Positions 1 to 10,314 of a DNA stretch of 40,373 nt are shown piece by piece. The position numbers were made by a program, and so were the translations under genes. Under the pieces are notes generated by a model that did not search any database, was not told the DNA's origin, and was given only the letters and a program-made list of their open reading frames with translations. The DNA comes from Candidatus Colwelliibacteriota bacterium (GTDB lineage Bacteria; Patescibacteriota; Minisyncoccia; UBA6257; Colwellbacteraceae). Where the stretch lies: NCBI GenBank assembly GCA_016176505.1, contig JACOXB010000002.1, positions 1-40,373 on the forward strand, read 5' to 3'. Every line of letters starts with the position of its first letter. The stretch's first letter is position 1.

Positions 1-99
1 CTCATTTAAATCTTTGGTAAATTTATCCTCTTCTTCAGGAGTTAATTCAACTCTTGAAAGACCGGAAAAGTATTTAATATCGAATTCTTTATCTGGCAT
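1..99 (-). CDS. gatC: Asp/Glu-tRNA amidotransferase subunit C, N-terminal part
   Basis: The reverse strand from an ATG at 97-99 runs open to the window edge and encodes 33 residues with the pattern YFSGLSRVELTPEEEDKF, typical of the first helices of GatC (compare the family motif ARLxLTEEExxxF). GatC is the small stabilising subunit of the GatCAB complex, which amidates Glu-tRNA(Gln) or Asp-tRNA(Asn). The gene starts 6 nt after the ligA stop in the same direction, so the two are probably cotranscribed, with gatA expected next outside the window. It is truncated only by the window edge. It was missed by the ORF track because no stop codon is included. Confidence 0.8.
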   Translation of the reverse strand, partial: MPDKEFDIKYFSGLSRVELTPEEEDKFTKDLNE

Positions 100-105
100 G
101 CTCCG

Positions 106-2148
<2,043 letters not shown>

Positions 2149-2151
2149 TCA

Positions 2152-2499
2152 TTAGAATCCTATTAATTCTAGGGCTCGAGAGGTACGGCCGGACCGGCCA
2201 ATAGCCTTAATTGAAGCGCCAGAATCAATAGTTATAAAACTTGAGTTGTTTCCAAGCTCCACTGGATCGCCTTCTTCGCCGCAATCTTGACCCGCATCCT
2301 GATATTTTTTATAAAGGGCGCATTCAAGGCCGGAATCAGCGGCAAAAATCGAACGGGTCGAGCTTAAAATATCAGAAGCCTGGCGCAATTGGTGAAGCAC
2401 CAAGAGGCCGGCTAAAGAAGTGGCGCCTAAAACTGCTCCAGAAAGCAGCATCACGGTTAAAAGCATAACTTGCCCCTTCTTTTTCTTTTCTTTCCTCAT
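2152..2499 (-). CDS. PilX-like minor pilin or pilus assembly membrane protein
   Basis: A 115-residue protein with a basic start (MRKEKKKKG), then a hydrophobic segment QVMLLTVMLLSGAVLGATSLAG that follows a glycine, as in prepilins, but without the glutamate at position +5. This resembles PilX/PulK-type minor pilins, which prime pilus assembly at the tip. The segment FAADSGLECALYK is typical of PilX-like proteins (AADSGLE box). The remainder is short and contains two cysteines. The start overlaps the preceding minor pilin gene by 4 nt, so translation is probably coupled. It is the last pilus gene before ligA. Confidence 0.7.
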   Translation of the reverse strand: MRKEKKKKGQVMLLTVMLLSGAVLGATSLAGLLVLHQLRQASDILSSTRSIFAADSGLECALYKKYQDAGQDCGEEGDPVELGNNSSFITIDSGASIKAIGRSGRTSRALELIGF

Positions 2500-3017
2500 G
2501 TATCTAAAATCCTTGAGCTGATGGTGGTTTGAAGATGAGTAGTGATTTCCTGTTCACTGGTGACCCCCAGGATAACCGTTATTCGCGGCGGGAAATTATC
2601 ACCGGCCTGGGTACCTAGAAGAATAAATTTAAGTTCATCAAGACCAACTTCGGGAGAGGTCATAATTTCATAATCATTATCACTTGAACAATCATTAATA
2701 CACCGCCCCACCCCATTTACTGATTGGCCCTCATTGGTGTAGGTAATTAACTTGTAGCTTACCTCATCGCCGTCATCATTGATAAACTGGAGCGTATCCA
2801 CCTCCCCGCTAGTATTATTAAACGAAGAACCGGTCCTGATTTCGCGGGCTATTGTCTCGATAACAAAAGCAACATCGTTCATAGTAACGCTTAAGCTAGT
2901 CACAATGCGCTGAGTTCTTAGGGTTTGGATAAAAACTCCGGAGGCCAAACCAACAAGGACAATGAACAAACCTGAAGAGATCAGTAATTCGACTAAGGTG
3001 AATCCGTTCTTTCTCAT
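2496..3017 (-). CDS. Type IV minor prepilin, PilW/PulJ-like
   Basis: Carries the class III prepilin signal MRKNG|FTLVELLISSGLF: cleavage after glycine, with glutamate at +5, followed by a single N-terminal hydrophobic helix. The rest is a short globular domain with the EIRTGSSFNNTSGEVDTLQFIND pattern of PulJ/PilW minor pilins. I chose the ATG at 3017, because it overlaps the upstream stop as ATGA; the ORF track uses a TTG nine bases earlier. It belongs to a set of four minor pilins after pilD that are likely to form the tip complex. The substrate of the prepilin peptidase is inferred to include this protein. Confidence 0.8.
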   Translation of the reverse strand: MRKNGFTLVELLISSGLFIVLVGLASGVFIQTLRTQRIVTSLSVTMNDVAFVIETIAREIRTGSSFNNTSGEVDTLQFINDDGDEVSYKLITYTNEGQSVNGVGRCINDCSSDNDYEIMTSPEVGLDELKFILLGTQAGDNFPPRITVILGVTSEQEITTHLQTTISSRILDT

Positions 3018-3514
3018 GGTCTCCAATTGTAAAAATGGTCTTCTAGGTCAACGCTGAAGCTCGTGCCGCCGCGACTTTGCCATTCGACCCGGGAATTAAC
3101 CCGAACTTCGTCCTGGCTAATATTGTCTATAGCAATAATCCTCTTAAAGTTGGTATCCCTGCCAGTTGAGTAGTTATATCTGCCGGTATCCTCATCAAAT
3201 TTTAACTTTTCCTCGGCTAGATTCGGGTCGAGAACAAGGCTTGAATATTCAATCCCGAATTCCCCGTCCGTTTCAACCCCATCATTCCAAGGATTTCCCT
3301 CGATAATATTATGGTCGACAATATTTTTAACAACTTCGATTCCTTCAGCCGCCAAATGGGCCGCGATATACTGTTCAGCCGCCACCCGATTCAAACCTAA
3401 ACTTTGGGAAAGCAGAGTAAAAATACCCAAGAGGCCAATTACCATCACGCTAATCGCCACCATCAATTCAACCAAAATCTGCCCCTTATTCAGCTTTAAC
3501 CTGTCCTGCTTCAT
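3014..3514 (-). CDS. Type IV minor prepilin, PilV/PulI-like
   Basis: The leader MKQDRLKLNKG|QILVELMVAISVMVIGLLGIF is a prepilin signal with glycine at -1 and glutamate at +5, but glutamine at +1 instead of phenylalanine. The 166-residue length and the AEQYIAAHLAAEGIEVVKN segment resemble PilV/PulI minor pilins. It overlaps the gene before it by 29 nt and the one after it by a 4-nt ATGA overlap. Family assignment is from the N-terminal helix and the AxxLAAEGIE segment only; the C-terminal domain is not recognisable. Confidence 0.75.
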   Translation of the reverse strand: MKQDRLKLNKGQILVELMVAISVMVIGLLGIFTLLSQSLGLNRVAAEQYIAAHLAAEGIEVVKNIVDHNIIEGNPWNDGVETDGEFGIEYSSLVLDPNLAEEKLKFDEDTGRYNYSTGRDTNFKRIIAIDNISQDEVRVNSRVEWQSRGGTSFSVDLEDHFYNWRP

Positions 3515-4034
3515 TAACAGTTACTGTAAAATCGCCTGAACCGTCGACGAGCTCGACCACAATCGATGCTTCGGTTTGGCCATCGTTTATCTCAACGTCC
3601 GGGTCAGGCGGAATAAAGACGATGTCCTCTAAGGAGGTGTCGTCGCCGATTCTCATAACGTTAAGATCAAGAGTTATTTCATTTAATTCGCCTGTTAGCC
3701 TTAAATCGTCGTCTTCGTTATAGCGGTCATCGGCCGGGCATTCGGGATCGCGATCTTGAAAAATAAAAATTTCACCAGCCGCTTGATCAACGGTTACGCC
3801 GTAAGCGCAAATTTCAGGATCATCCTCTGTAAAAAACGTCTCGATACTTAAAAACTTAGCCCGGGAGATAAGGCTTAAGAGCTTTGCCTCGGTGCTTGTG
3901 AGCAAAAGCTGCTTACTCGACTGGCTGCTGTAACCAATAAGAATAGACGAGAGAATAACGATGATGGAGACAACAATCATCGTTTCAGTCAGCGTGAATC
4001 CAGATGAATTAGGAGAAGAGGGCGAAATAGCCAT
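3486..4034 (-). CDS. Type IV minor prepilin, FimT/GspH-like
   Basis: Prepilin leader MAISPSSPNSSG|FTLTETMIVVSIIVILSSI with glutamate at +5, then a mostly acidic beta-rich domain (183 aa). The order after the prepilin peptidase and the YSSQSSKQLLLTSTEAKLLSLISRAK segment resemble FimT/GspH pseudopilins. I use the ATG at 4034; the ORF track begins one codon earlier at TTG. The start lies inside the 3' end of pilD (26-nt overlap), which suggests coupled translation. It is one of four minor pilins probably assembled at the pilus tip. Confidence 0.75.
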   Translation of the reverse strand: MAISPSSPNSSGFTLTETMIVVSIIVILSSILIGYSSQSSKQLLLTSTEAKLLSLISRAKFLSIETFFTEDDPEICAYGVTVDQAAGEIFIFQDRDPECPADDRYNEDDDLRLTGELNEITLDLNVMRIGDDTSLEDIVFIPPDPDVEINDGQTEASIVVELVDGSGDFTVTVNEAGQVKAE

Positions 4035-4857
4035 CAAGAATATGGTAACCGAAAAAGAAGATGACTGTCACGCCTAAAGCGATAAAGGGACCGAAGGGGA
4101 GACTGCTTTTTAGCCTCTTCTTCCCTAAAACCATAAGAACGAGACCGACTACGGCTCCGAGAATAAAAGCGGCGGCAAAGGAAAAAATAATATCTGGCCA
4201 GCCGACAAAAAGGCCCAAACTGGCTGCTAATTTGACATCGCCCATCCCCATACCCCGACCGCGGCTTAAAAAGTAAAGCGCCCCGAAAAGAAAAAGACCC
4301 ACTAGGGCCCCGGCTAAGTAGTTAATCCAGGCAGTTTCGCCGAGCCAAAAGATTAGAGCGTAACTACCAAGGCTTGAACCAAGGATTTTTCCGTTAACAA
4401 GACCAAAACTTCCGGTTAGTTCAGCAGAGATCAATCCGATGACTCCCAGCCCTAAAATAACTAGATTTAGCTGATCTGGAATCAGCCTCAGGCGGATATC
4501 AATTAGGGTGATGACAAGGAGGATGAGAAAAAGAAAGAGCCAAAGCAAGGTTTCGGGCCCAAAGCCCAATTTAAATGGGACAAAAATAAAAATAAGACCG
4601 GTTATGACTTCAACAATGGGATAACGGAAAGTTAATTTATTGCCGCAGCGTCGACATTTACCCTTTTGGGCCAAGAAGCTTAAAAGCGGGATTAGCTCAA
4701 ACCACCTAAGTGCTTTTTCGCAGCCCTCGCAGCGCGAGCGGCCACGCAAACTATCTTTAAATCCTCGCTTGGTTGAGTAGCGAGTAGCTAGGACATCAAG
4801 ATAGCTGCCGATTAAAGTGCCGAAAAAGAATAAGAGGAAATAGCCGAATAAGTTCAA
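4009..4857 (-). CDS. pilD: Prepilin peptidase/N-methyltransferase
   Basis: Polytopic A24 aspartic protease that removes prepilin leaders and N-methylates the new first residue. The N-terminal cytoplasmic domain keeps two CxxC pairs (CEGCEKALRW and CRRCGNKLTFRYP). The two catalytic aspartates are in LITLIDIRLRLIPD and GRGMGMGDVKLA. Length 282 aa is typical. The only in-frame start near the correct N-terminus is a TTG at 4857, 9 nt after the pilin stop, with no clear ribosome binding site. It lies between the main pilin and the minor pilins, and its substrates are probably the pilins of this locus plus the chimeric one at 11959. Confidence 0.93.
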   Translation of the reverse strand: MNLFGYFLLFFFGTLIGSYLDVLATRYSTKRGFKDSLRGRSRCEGCEKALRWFELIPLLSFLAQKGKCRRCGNKLTFRYPIVEVITGLIFIFVPFKLGFGPETLLWLFLFLILLVITLIDIRLRLIPDQLNLVILGLGVIGLISAELTGSFGLVNGKILGSSLGSYALIFWLGETAWINYLAGALVGLFLFGALYFLSRGRGMGMGDVKLAASLGLFVGWPDIIFSFAAAFILGAVVGLVLMVLGKKRLKSSLPFGPFIALGVTVIFFFGYHILDGYFALFS

Positions 4858-4866
4858 TTTTTAAGC

Positions 4867-5328
4867 CTAAGATGAAATGCAGTAAACCAAGCCGGCATCA
4901 TCACAATTGACGCCATCAACACTAGCGCCGTCAACATCAGTATCAAGGACACTGTTATCTCTCTCTAACTCGGCACCGATCGTGTAGTTTAGCCGACCGC
5001 CAGCCGCGTCCACGCCGTAATCATACTCAAAGTTAGTTGACTGCGGCTGAGGCAGATTAGAAGTAATATCCTGCATCGCTGTCGTCAGTTCAGCCCAAGT
5101 GTCTGGATCGCTAGCAGTACTGCAATCGTCAGCACCCGGATAAAATCCGCATCTGTTGAAATAAAGCTCAAGGAAATTCTGGACGTTTTTCATGTCGCCG
5201 ATCCTTCTCGTGTCTCTCGCCGTTGCCTGGAAACCGGTGACGCCAGTCAAAATCACGCCCGCAAGAATTGCGATCACCGCAATCACAATAAGCATTTCAA
5301 CTAAGGTAAAACCCCCTTGTTTCATCAT
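4867..5328 (-). CDS. pilA: Major type IV pilin (PilA/PulG-like)
   Basis: Short leader MMKQGG|FTLVEMLIVIAVIAILAGVIL with glutamate at +5, followed by a long amphipathic helix and a compact domain with the DTRRIGDMKNVQNFLELYFNRCGFYPG pattern of PulG-like pilins and a C-terminal disulfide candidate (CDDAGLVYC). I place the start at the ATG at 5326-5328, because an extended -10 box (TGATATAAT) ends 7 nt upstream; the ORF track starts at 5337, inside that box. This would let the pilin be made at a higher level than the rest of the operon. It lies between pilC and pilD, as in many pilus loci. Confidence 0.85.
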   Translation of the reverse strand: MMKQGGFTLVEMLIVIAVIAILAGVILTGVTGFQATARDTRRIGDMKNVQNFLELYFNRCGFYPGADDCSTASDPDTWAELTTAMQDITSNLPQPQSTNFEYDYGVDAAGGRLNYTIGAELERDNSVLDTDVDGASVDGVNCDDAGLVYCISS

Positions 5329-5335
5329 TAATTTC

Positions 5336-5344
5336 ATTATATCA
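5336..5344 (-). promoter_or_regulatory. Internal extended -10 promoter for the pilin
   Basis: On the minus strand TGATATAAT lies just after the pilC stop and ends 7 nt before the pilin ATG at 5328. The distance fits transcription starting at or next to the start codon (leaderless mRNA). No good -35 box is visible, which is acceptable for a TGnTATAAT promoter. Confidence 0.5.
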
Positions 5345-5346
5345 AA

Positions 5347-6555
5347 CTAGAATGTTTGAGCTAAGTTATAGATGGGGATAAGTATTGAGGCGAAGAGTCC
5401 ACCCACTAGAAGCCCAACAACTACAAGCAAAAGCGGCTGGATCAGCTCCACGAGCTGGTTCACCGAAGTCTCAACTTCCCGAGTATAAAAGGATGAAACT
5501 CGTCCAAGCATTTCATCAAGCCGGCCAGTACTCTCGCCAATCGCAACCATCTGACCAACTAAGGGCGGGAAAAGTTCGCCCCTCATGGCCAGAGACCTTG
5601 AGAACAGTTCTCCCTGCCTCACCTCATTAGCCGTCTTGGCTAAGGCTTCAGTGTAGGCCGCACTGCCGACAGTGGCTCCGGTAATCTCAATTGCCTGGGC
5701 AATCGGAATCCCCCCCTTAATCAAAACCCCAAGGGATTCGGCAAGACGGGCCACGTAAAGCTGTCTCAAGAGTTTATTAATAACCGGCGTCCTCAGAACA
5801 ATTTCATCTCTAAAAACTTTTCCTTCATTGCTCCGGAAATAGTTGATTCCCCAGAAACCAAAGATACCGAAAAGGATAAAAATGGCCCACCACCAGGAAC
5901 TTAAAAATTCGCCTCCTTTTAGTAGAACCCGAGTGAAAACCGGTACTTCGACTCCGGCTTCTTTAAAAATCGGGCCGATCTGGGGAAAAACAACCACCAC
6001 CATCACCCCGGCGACTATAAAAAACAGTCCAAGTAAAATAACCGGATAAATTAAGGCGCTTTTAATCCGCGCCGTCAGATTAACTTGTTTTTCAATATAA
6101 TCAGCCAAGAAATTAATCGATTCATCGAGCCGGCCGGTTACTTCGGCTGAGCGAACCATATTAACGTAAAAATCGGAGAAAACCCGATTGTATTTTTGGA
6201 GTGATTGCGAAAGCGAAAGGCCTGCATCAACGTCAGCCGCTACATCGCCAACAATTTTCCTCAAGGTCTCATTAATGGTTTGGTTCTCAAGTGTTTTTAA
6301 GGCATCGCCAAGGGAAACCCGGGCTGACATTAAAGCAGCGAATTGACGGGTAAAAATCATTAAATCCTTGCTCTTAACTCGATTGAAATAGTCGAGAAGC
6401 TGGCCGAGAATCTCCCGGCGACCTATCTCCTCAAGCGAAAGAATAAAAAGTTCGTGACTGGAAAGAATACTCGTGGCCTCATTCCTATTCAGGGCCTCGA
6501 CCGATCCCACCTGGAGTTCGCCTCCTTTAGTTCTCGCTTGGTATTTAAATTTCAT
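5347..6555 (-). CDS. pilC: Type IV pilus inner-membrane platform protein
   Basis: A 402-residue GspF/PilC family protein: two cytoplasmic GspF domains and three membrane segments (around LIYPVILLGLFFIVAGVMVVVVF, WWAIFILFGIFGFWGI and LIQPLLLVVVGLLVGGLFASILIPIY). Motifs such as FTRQFAALMSARVSLGDALKTL and PPLVGQMVAIGESTGRLDEML are characteristic. PilC couples the PilB and PilT motors to pilin insertion or removal. The ATG overlaps the last base of the pilT stop (TAATG), so the genes are translationally coupled. Confidence 0.95.
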   Translation of the reverse strand: MKFKYQARTKGGELQVGSVEALNRNEATSILSSHELFILSLEEIGRREILGQLLDYFNRVKSKDLMIFTRQFAALMSARVSLGDALKTLENQTINETLRKIVGDVAADVDAGLSLSQSLQKYNRVFSDFYVNMVRSAEVTGRLDESINFLADYIEKQVNLTARIKSALIYPVILLGLFFIVAGVMVVVVFPQIGPIFKEAGVEVPVFTRVLLKGGEFLSSWWWAIFILFGIFGFWGINYFRSNEGKVFRDEIVLRTPVINKLLRQLYVARLAESLGVLIKGGIPIAQAIEITGATVGSAAYTEALAKTANEVRQGELFSRSLAMRGELFPPLVGQMVAIGESTGRLDEMLGRVSSFYTREVETSVNQLVELIQPLLLVVVGLLVGGLFASILIPIYNLAQTF

Positions 6556-7625
6556 TATCCTCGCTCTAGTAAGACCCTTAATTCGGCAGGGTTAACTGAG
6601 TAAAGTTCGGCGTTCTCAAGCGAAATCTCCTTGCGCCTTACAAGTTCAGCCAAAGACCGGTTAAGGGTCATCATGCCTTCTTGGGTGCTTGTTTCAATCA
6701 CTAGATCGATTTGATAAACCTTTCTTTCGCGAATCAGGTTCCTAATGGCCGAATTCACGAACATCACTTCGCAGGCCGGTACCCGACCGCCATCAATCCG
6801 GGGGATTAATCTTTCGGAGACTATGCCGACAAGCACGGCCGCAAGCTGGGAGGCAATCTGGCCCTGCTGATTGGCCGGGAAAGAATCAATAATCCGATCA
6901 ATGGTTTGGGCGGCCGAGTTCGTATGCAAAGTGGAGAAAATTAAGTGGCCAGTTTCAGCCGCGGTTAAAGCGGTAGCAACGGACTCCTGATCCCTCATCT
7001 CGCCAACCAGAACCACATCCGGGTCTTGGCGCAGGAGCGAACGAAGGGCCCGACGAAAACTTGGACTGTCACTCTTAACTTCGCGCTGGGAAATAATTGA
7101 TTTGTCCTGGACAAACAGATATTCAATCGGGTCCTCAACCGTAATAATGTGTTCGGTTCGGTTATGGTTAATTTCATCGATTAGGGCGGCGAGGGTAGTT
7201 GACTTACCGTGACCAGCCGGTCCCACCATCAGCACAAACCCCTGGTTAAGCCGAGTGAATTCCCTAAGAATTCCCGGCAGGGCCAGCTCTTCAATGGTTT
7301 TGATATCCGCCGGAATCAAACGGAGAGCCGCCGCCATAAAGCCGCGCTGGAAAAAAACATTAACCCTAAACCTCGCCTTATCTTCAAAAGCAAAAGAAAA
7401 ATCTAAATCGCCGAATTTTAAAAATTTTTCCTTTTGAGCCGGATTCAACATGGAAAGCACCAGCCCCTGAGCGTCTTCCGGAGTTAGAATCGGGTCACTG
7501 GCGAGCGGCACAAGAATTCCATCAATTCTCAACGTTGGCTGCCGGCCCACGGCAATATGAAGATCCGAAGCATTTTGCTGGGCCGCCGCGAGCAAAAGTT
7601 CGTTTAATTTTTGCTTATAATCCAT
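6555..7625 (-). CDS. pilT: Pilus retraction ATPase
   Basis: Hexameric secretion ATPase driving pilus retraction. The protein (356 aa) shows the N-terminal NASDLHIAVGRQPTLRIDG motif, Walker A GPAGHGKSTT, Asp box (TVEDPIEYLF), Walker B (DPDVVLVGEMRD), His box (TGHLIFSTLHT) and the PilT-specific AIRNLIRERK motif near the C-terminus. The motif AIRNLIRE separates it from PilB. The upstream 46 nt separating it from pilB consists of ATACAGTATAC-type repeats. Presence of both pilB and pilT indicates dynamic, retractable pili, useful for host attachment or DNA uptake (inference). Confidence 0.96.
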   Translation of the reverse strand: MDYKQKLNELLLAAAQQNASDLHIAVGRQPTLRIDGILVPLASDPILTPEDAQGLVLSMLNPAQKEKFLKFGDLDFSFAFEDKARFRVNVFFQRGFMAAALRLIPADIKTIEELALPGILREFTRLNQGFVLMVGPAGHGKSTTLAALIDEINHNRTEHIITVEDPIEYLFVQDKSIISQREVKSDSPSFRRALRSLLRQDPDVVLVGEMRDQESVATALTAAETGHLIFSTLHTNSAAQTIDRIIDSFPANQQGQIASQLAAVLVGIVSERLIPRIDGGRVPACEVMFVNSAIRNLIRERKVYQIDLVIETSTQEGMMTLNRSLAELVRRKEISLENAELYSVNPAELRVLLERG

Positions 7626-7630
7626 GTTTT

Positions 7631-7672
7631 CGTATTCAGTATTCGGTATACAGTATACAGTATACTAAATAC
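7631..7672. repeat. ACTAAATAC/GTATAC micro-repeat between pilB and pilT
   Basis: Quasi-tandem decamers of the type GTATTCAGTATACAGTATAC fill the gap between the pilB stop and the pilT start. Related strings occur upstream of pilB (9421-9463), in comFC (13378-13412), leuS (18485-18515) and tatD (25107-25136), some of them inside coding sequence. Confidence 0.5.
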
Positions 7673-9411
7673 TAACTTTCGGCTGTTTCCCTTAAAACGT
7701 CTTCAAATCCGACAATCCCCTGAAGCGCTTTTAAGATTCCGTCCTGGCGCAGAGTAATCATGCCCTGTCGTTTAGCCTCGTCATAAATCTTACTCTCGGT
7801 CGGGTTTGTGTTAATAACTCCTTCTAATTCCCGAGTCATAATAAAGGCTTCAAAAAGGGCAATTCGGCCAACCACGCCCTTCTTTTTGCAGACATCGCAA
7901 CCTTTGCCCCGATAGATCTCGTAAGGCGGTTTATATTTTATCTCGGTCCCGCTAGGAAGATTCTTTAGTTCGCTCGCAATAATTTCCTGAACCTCGGGAC
8001 TCGCGGTCACCGGCCCTTTGCATTTATCACAAAGCCGCCTTACCAGCCTTTGGGAAACCATCAAGTTAAGTGCAGACGGCAGAAGGAATGGCTCAATCCG
8101 CATATCAATTAAGCGCGGGATAACGCCAATAGCATTATTGGTATGGAGGGTTGATAAAACAATTTGCCCCGTAAGAGCGGCGTGAACCGCAAGCTCGGCA
8201 GTCTCATTATCTCTAATCTCACCGACTAAAATCACATCCGGATCTTGACGCACAATTTGCCGCAGACCCGAGGCAAAGTTATAACCGATCTCCGGCCTAA
8301 CCTGAGACTGATTAACCCCTTCGATAACGTATTCAACCGGATCCTCTAAGCTCATCACATTGACATCGATCTTGTTCAAAATCTGCATTAAGGAATAAAG
8401 CGTGGTAGTTTTACCGCTGCCAGTCGGACCACTCACTAAGACCATGCCGAAAGGTCTTTTAATTGCCTCTCTAACCATTTCGGCGGTTCGGCCGATAAGC
8501 CCCAGCTCATCAATTCCTTTTAGGCCGACAGTGGGGTCAAGTACCCGAATAGCCACTTTTTCGCCAATTGGAGTTGGAAAAGTGGAAACCCGAAAGTCAA
8601 TATCTTTGCCAAAAATAATGGTTCGGAAACGCCCGTCCTGAGGAATACGGGTAACGTCAATTTTCAAATTAGAAATAATTTTTATCCGGGAAACGATTGG
8701 CTGATGGAGCTCAATCGGAAAAGAGGTTATTTCCTGAAGCAGGCCGTCCACTCGAAACCTAACCCGCACTTTTGTTTTCTGAGGCTCAATGTGAACATCC
8801 GAGGCGCCAGCCTGAACCGCTTCCTCCATAGTCGAGGCCACAATTTTAATAATTGGCGCTTCTTCCGAGACCATTCCCTCCTCTTCAAGAGCGACCGGTC
8901 TAAATGGCGAAGCCTCGCCGCCCGGCTTAATATCGAGACTCTTAATCGCCCGCTCGATTTCTGATTCGTAGGGTGAATAGCGACGGCGAATTAAATTCCA
9001 ATCAGTCGCCGTAATTAAGTAAACTCCCAGGTTTAGACCATTTCTTTTAGCCAGAAAACGAAGCGCTTCCTGAGCCCTTAAATCCTCTGGATTAACCATG
9101 CCGACCACAAGCAGCTTCTCCTTGAGCTCAAGAGGCGCCACTCGGTAAGTTTCCACTGTTTCTTCCGGAATTGACTGAATTACATTAGCCGGAATTGCCT
9201 GAATTTCTTCAGGTTTAAGCGTACGATAAGGAATTTTTAAAATCTGACTTTTAGTAGCCACAAATTTTGCCTCATCAACCAGATGACGGCTTAAAATAAT
9301 TTCCTCGGCCGGCCTTCTCCCTCGAGCTGCTTCGTTTAAAATTTGGGCGTGAAGCTCGGGCGAAATCAGCGCTTGTTTAAGGAGATTGTCTAGTAAAATT
9401 TTATTATCCAC
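7672..9411 (-). CDS. pilB: Pilus extension ATPase
   Basis: GspE/PilB family motor of 579 aa. Visible: N-terminal T2SSE_N domain, the N2 domain motif ASDVHIEPQKTKVRVRFRVDGLL, Walker A GPTGSGKTTTLYSL, Asp box SLEDPVEYV, Walker B DPDVILVGEIRDNETAELA, His box LTGQIVLSTLHTN, and the metal-binding tetracysteine CDKCKG...CDVCKKKG typical of PilB/GspE and absent from PilT. The start is a GTG at 9411 with a weak AGGGAG site upstream. It powers pilin polymerisation together with PilC and the PilMNO platform encoded just upstream. Confidence 0.96.
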   Translation of the reverse strand: MDNKILLDNLLKQALISPELHAQILNEAARGRRPAEEIILSRHLVDEAKFVATKSQILKIPYRTLKPEEIQAIPANVIQSIPEETVETYRVAPLELKEKLLVVGMVNPEDLRAQEALRFLAKRNGLNLGVYLITATDWNLIRRRYSPYESEIERAIKSLDIKPGGEASPFRPVALEEEGMVSEEAPIIKIVASTMEEAVQAGASDVHIEPQKTKVRVRFRVDGLLQEITSFPIELHQPIVSRIKIISNLKIDVTRIPQDGRFRTIIFGKDIDFRVSTFPTPIGEKVAIRVLDPTVGLKGIDELGLIGRTAEMVREAIKRPFGMVLVSGPTGSGKTTTLYSLMQILNKIDVNVMSLEDPVEYVIEGVNQSQVRPEIGYNFASGLRQIVRQDPDVILVGEIRDNETAELAVHAALTGQIVLSTLHTNNAIGVIPRLIDMRIEPFLLPSALNLMVSQRLVRRLCDKCKGPVTASPEVQEIIASELKNLPSGTEIKYKPPYEIYRGKGCDVCKKKGVVGRIALFEAFIMTRELEGVINTNPTESKIYDEAKRQGMITLRQDGILKALQGIVGFEDVLRETAES

Positions 9412-9420
9412 GCTCCCTGT

Positions 9421-9463
9421 AGTTTAGTATAACTAGCTACTAGATACTAACTACTAGCTACTT
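9421..9463. repeat. CTAGCTACTAGATAC micro-repeat upstream of pilB
   Basis: The short gap between pilB and the upstream small gene is made of quasi-tandem CTAGCTAC / ACTAGATACTAACTAC units, similar in style to the repeat at 7631-7672. The gap holds no gene. Confidence 0.45.
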
Positions 9464-9751
9464 TTAGAATGGAGCAAAGGGATTGGGTCGACCAAATTCT
9501 CCAGTCACGGGTTCGTCAATATAGCGCCTTAACGACTTATAGACTTGGTCGTTAGTAATAAGGTTGGGATTGAGTTCGATCTTCGAAACTTTCGAGATCT
9601 TTTCAAACTCCGGCGGCGCCGTGAGTTCTGCTAGGGGAGCCGGAGCAAAAAAAAGATAGTAAGTAAGGACGACTAAAAGAATAAGCACCCCGCCGCCAAT
9701 TAAATACGGTTTCCAGTTCTTTTTCCTCTCTTCTCCAAAAACTAAAGCCAT
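9464..9751 (-). CDS. Small PilP-like pilus assembly membrane protein
   Basis: A 95-residue protein with a short basic cytoplasmic start (GEERKKNWKPY), one membrane segment (LIGGGVLILLVVLTYYLFFA) and an outer tail ending in EFGRPNPFAPF. It follows pilO by 2 nt and precedes pilB. Position and topology suggest a minimal substitute for PilP, and the terminal RPNPFAPF motif recurs in proteins at this place in other pilus loci of the group as far as I recall. No catalytic feature is visible. A similar small single-span protein follows a second PilO-like gene at 39795. Confidence 0.55.
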   Translation of the reverse strand: MALVFGEERKKNWKPYLIGGGVLILLVVLTYYLFFAPAPLAELTAPPEFEKISKVSKIELNPNLITNDQVYKSLRRYIDEPVTGEFGRPNPFAPF

Positions 9752-9753
9752 TT

Positions 9754-10314
9754 TTATCGCTGGTAATAAGTTTCGACGGTTAAGTTATAGTTTAAAACAT
9801 TATTGCTAGTCCCGCCGCCGGTAATCTTTAACGAGCCGACGTCCATAATCCTGATATTAGTGGCGAGGGCCGCAAGATAAGCTTTAATCGCGGTGTAGTC
9901 ACCTCGAAGAGTTAAATCCACTCGGAGCTGGCCCAGGGGATCGGCCACATTACCGCCCTTCACTGGTTCGAGCGCGAGTACCTCAAGATTTAAAGAATCC
10001 ATGGCCACGCCGTTAGTTTTTGCAATGCCTTGGAGCTGGTTAACAATCCCCGGCACATCTTCGGTCACCGGCAAAACTAAGCTCAAGCCTCTTTGAAAAT
10101 CGCTAATGCTCTGGTACTGGCTAAGAAGCCGATTAATCGCCTCGACTACGGCTCGCTCTTCTTCAACTAATTGAATCATGGATTGGCGCTCGGCTCGGAG
10201 CTCGCTCACTTCTTTGTAGGCCGGCACCACTAAACTTGAATAAAGCGCCACCGCCCCGATAAAAAAACCTAGGGTTAGAAGAACGCTTAATAGTCTTTTG
10301 TTAGCAGCGGTCAT
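9754..10314 (-). CDS. pilO: Type IV pilus alignment protein PilO
   Basis: A 186-residue bitopic protein: N-terminal membrane helix (LLSVLLTLGFFIGAVALYSSLVV), coiled coil (SELRAERQSMIQLVEEERAVVEAINRLL), then a ferredoxin-like domain (GNVADPLGQLRVDLTLRGDYTAIKAYLAALA). This is the PilO arrangement. PilO pairs with PilN and connects PilM to the pilus channel. The start overlaps the pilN stop by 4 nt. Identification rests on topology, domain pattern and the pilM-N-O gene order rather than on strongly conserved residues. Confidence 0.85.
   Translation of the reverse strand: MTAANKRLLSVLLTLGFFIGAVALYSSLVVPAYKEVSELRAERQSMIQLVEEERAVVEAINRLLSQYQSISDFQRGLSLVLPVTEDVPGIVNQLQGIAKTNGVAMDSLNLEVLALEPVKGGNVADPLGQLRVDLTLRGDYTAIKAYLAALATNIRIMDVGSLKITGGGTSNNVLNYNLTVETYYQR

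Noticed and set aside
7631-9463. Repeats near pilB/pilT considered as a CRISPR array or phase-variation tract
   Set aside because: Units are short, imperfect and lack spacers; no homopolymer tract lies inside the coding sequences.
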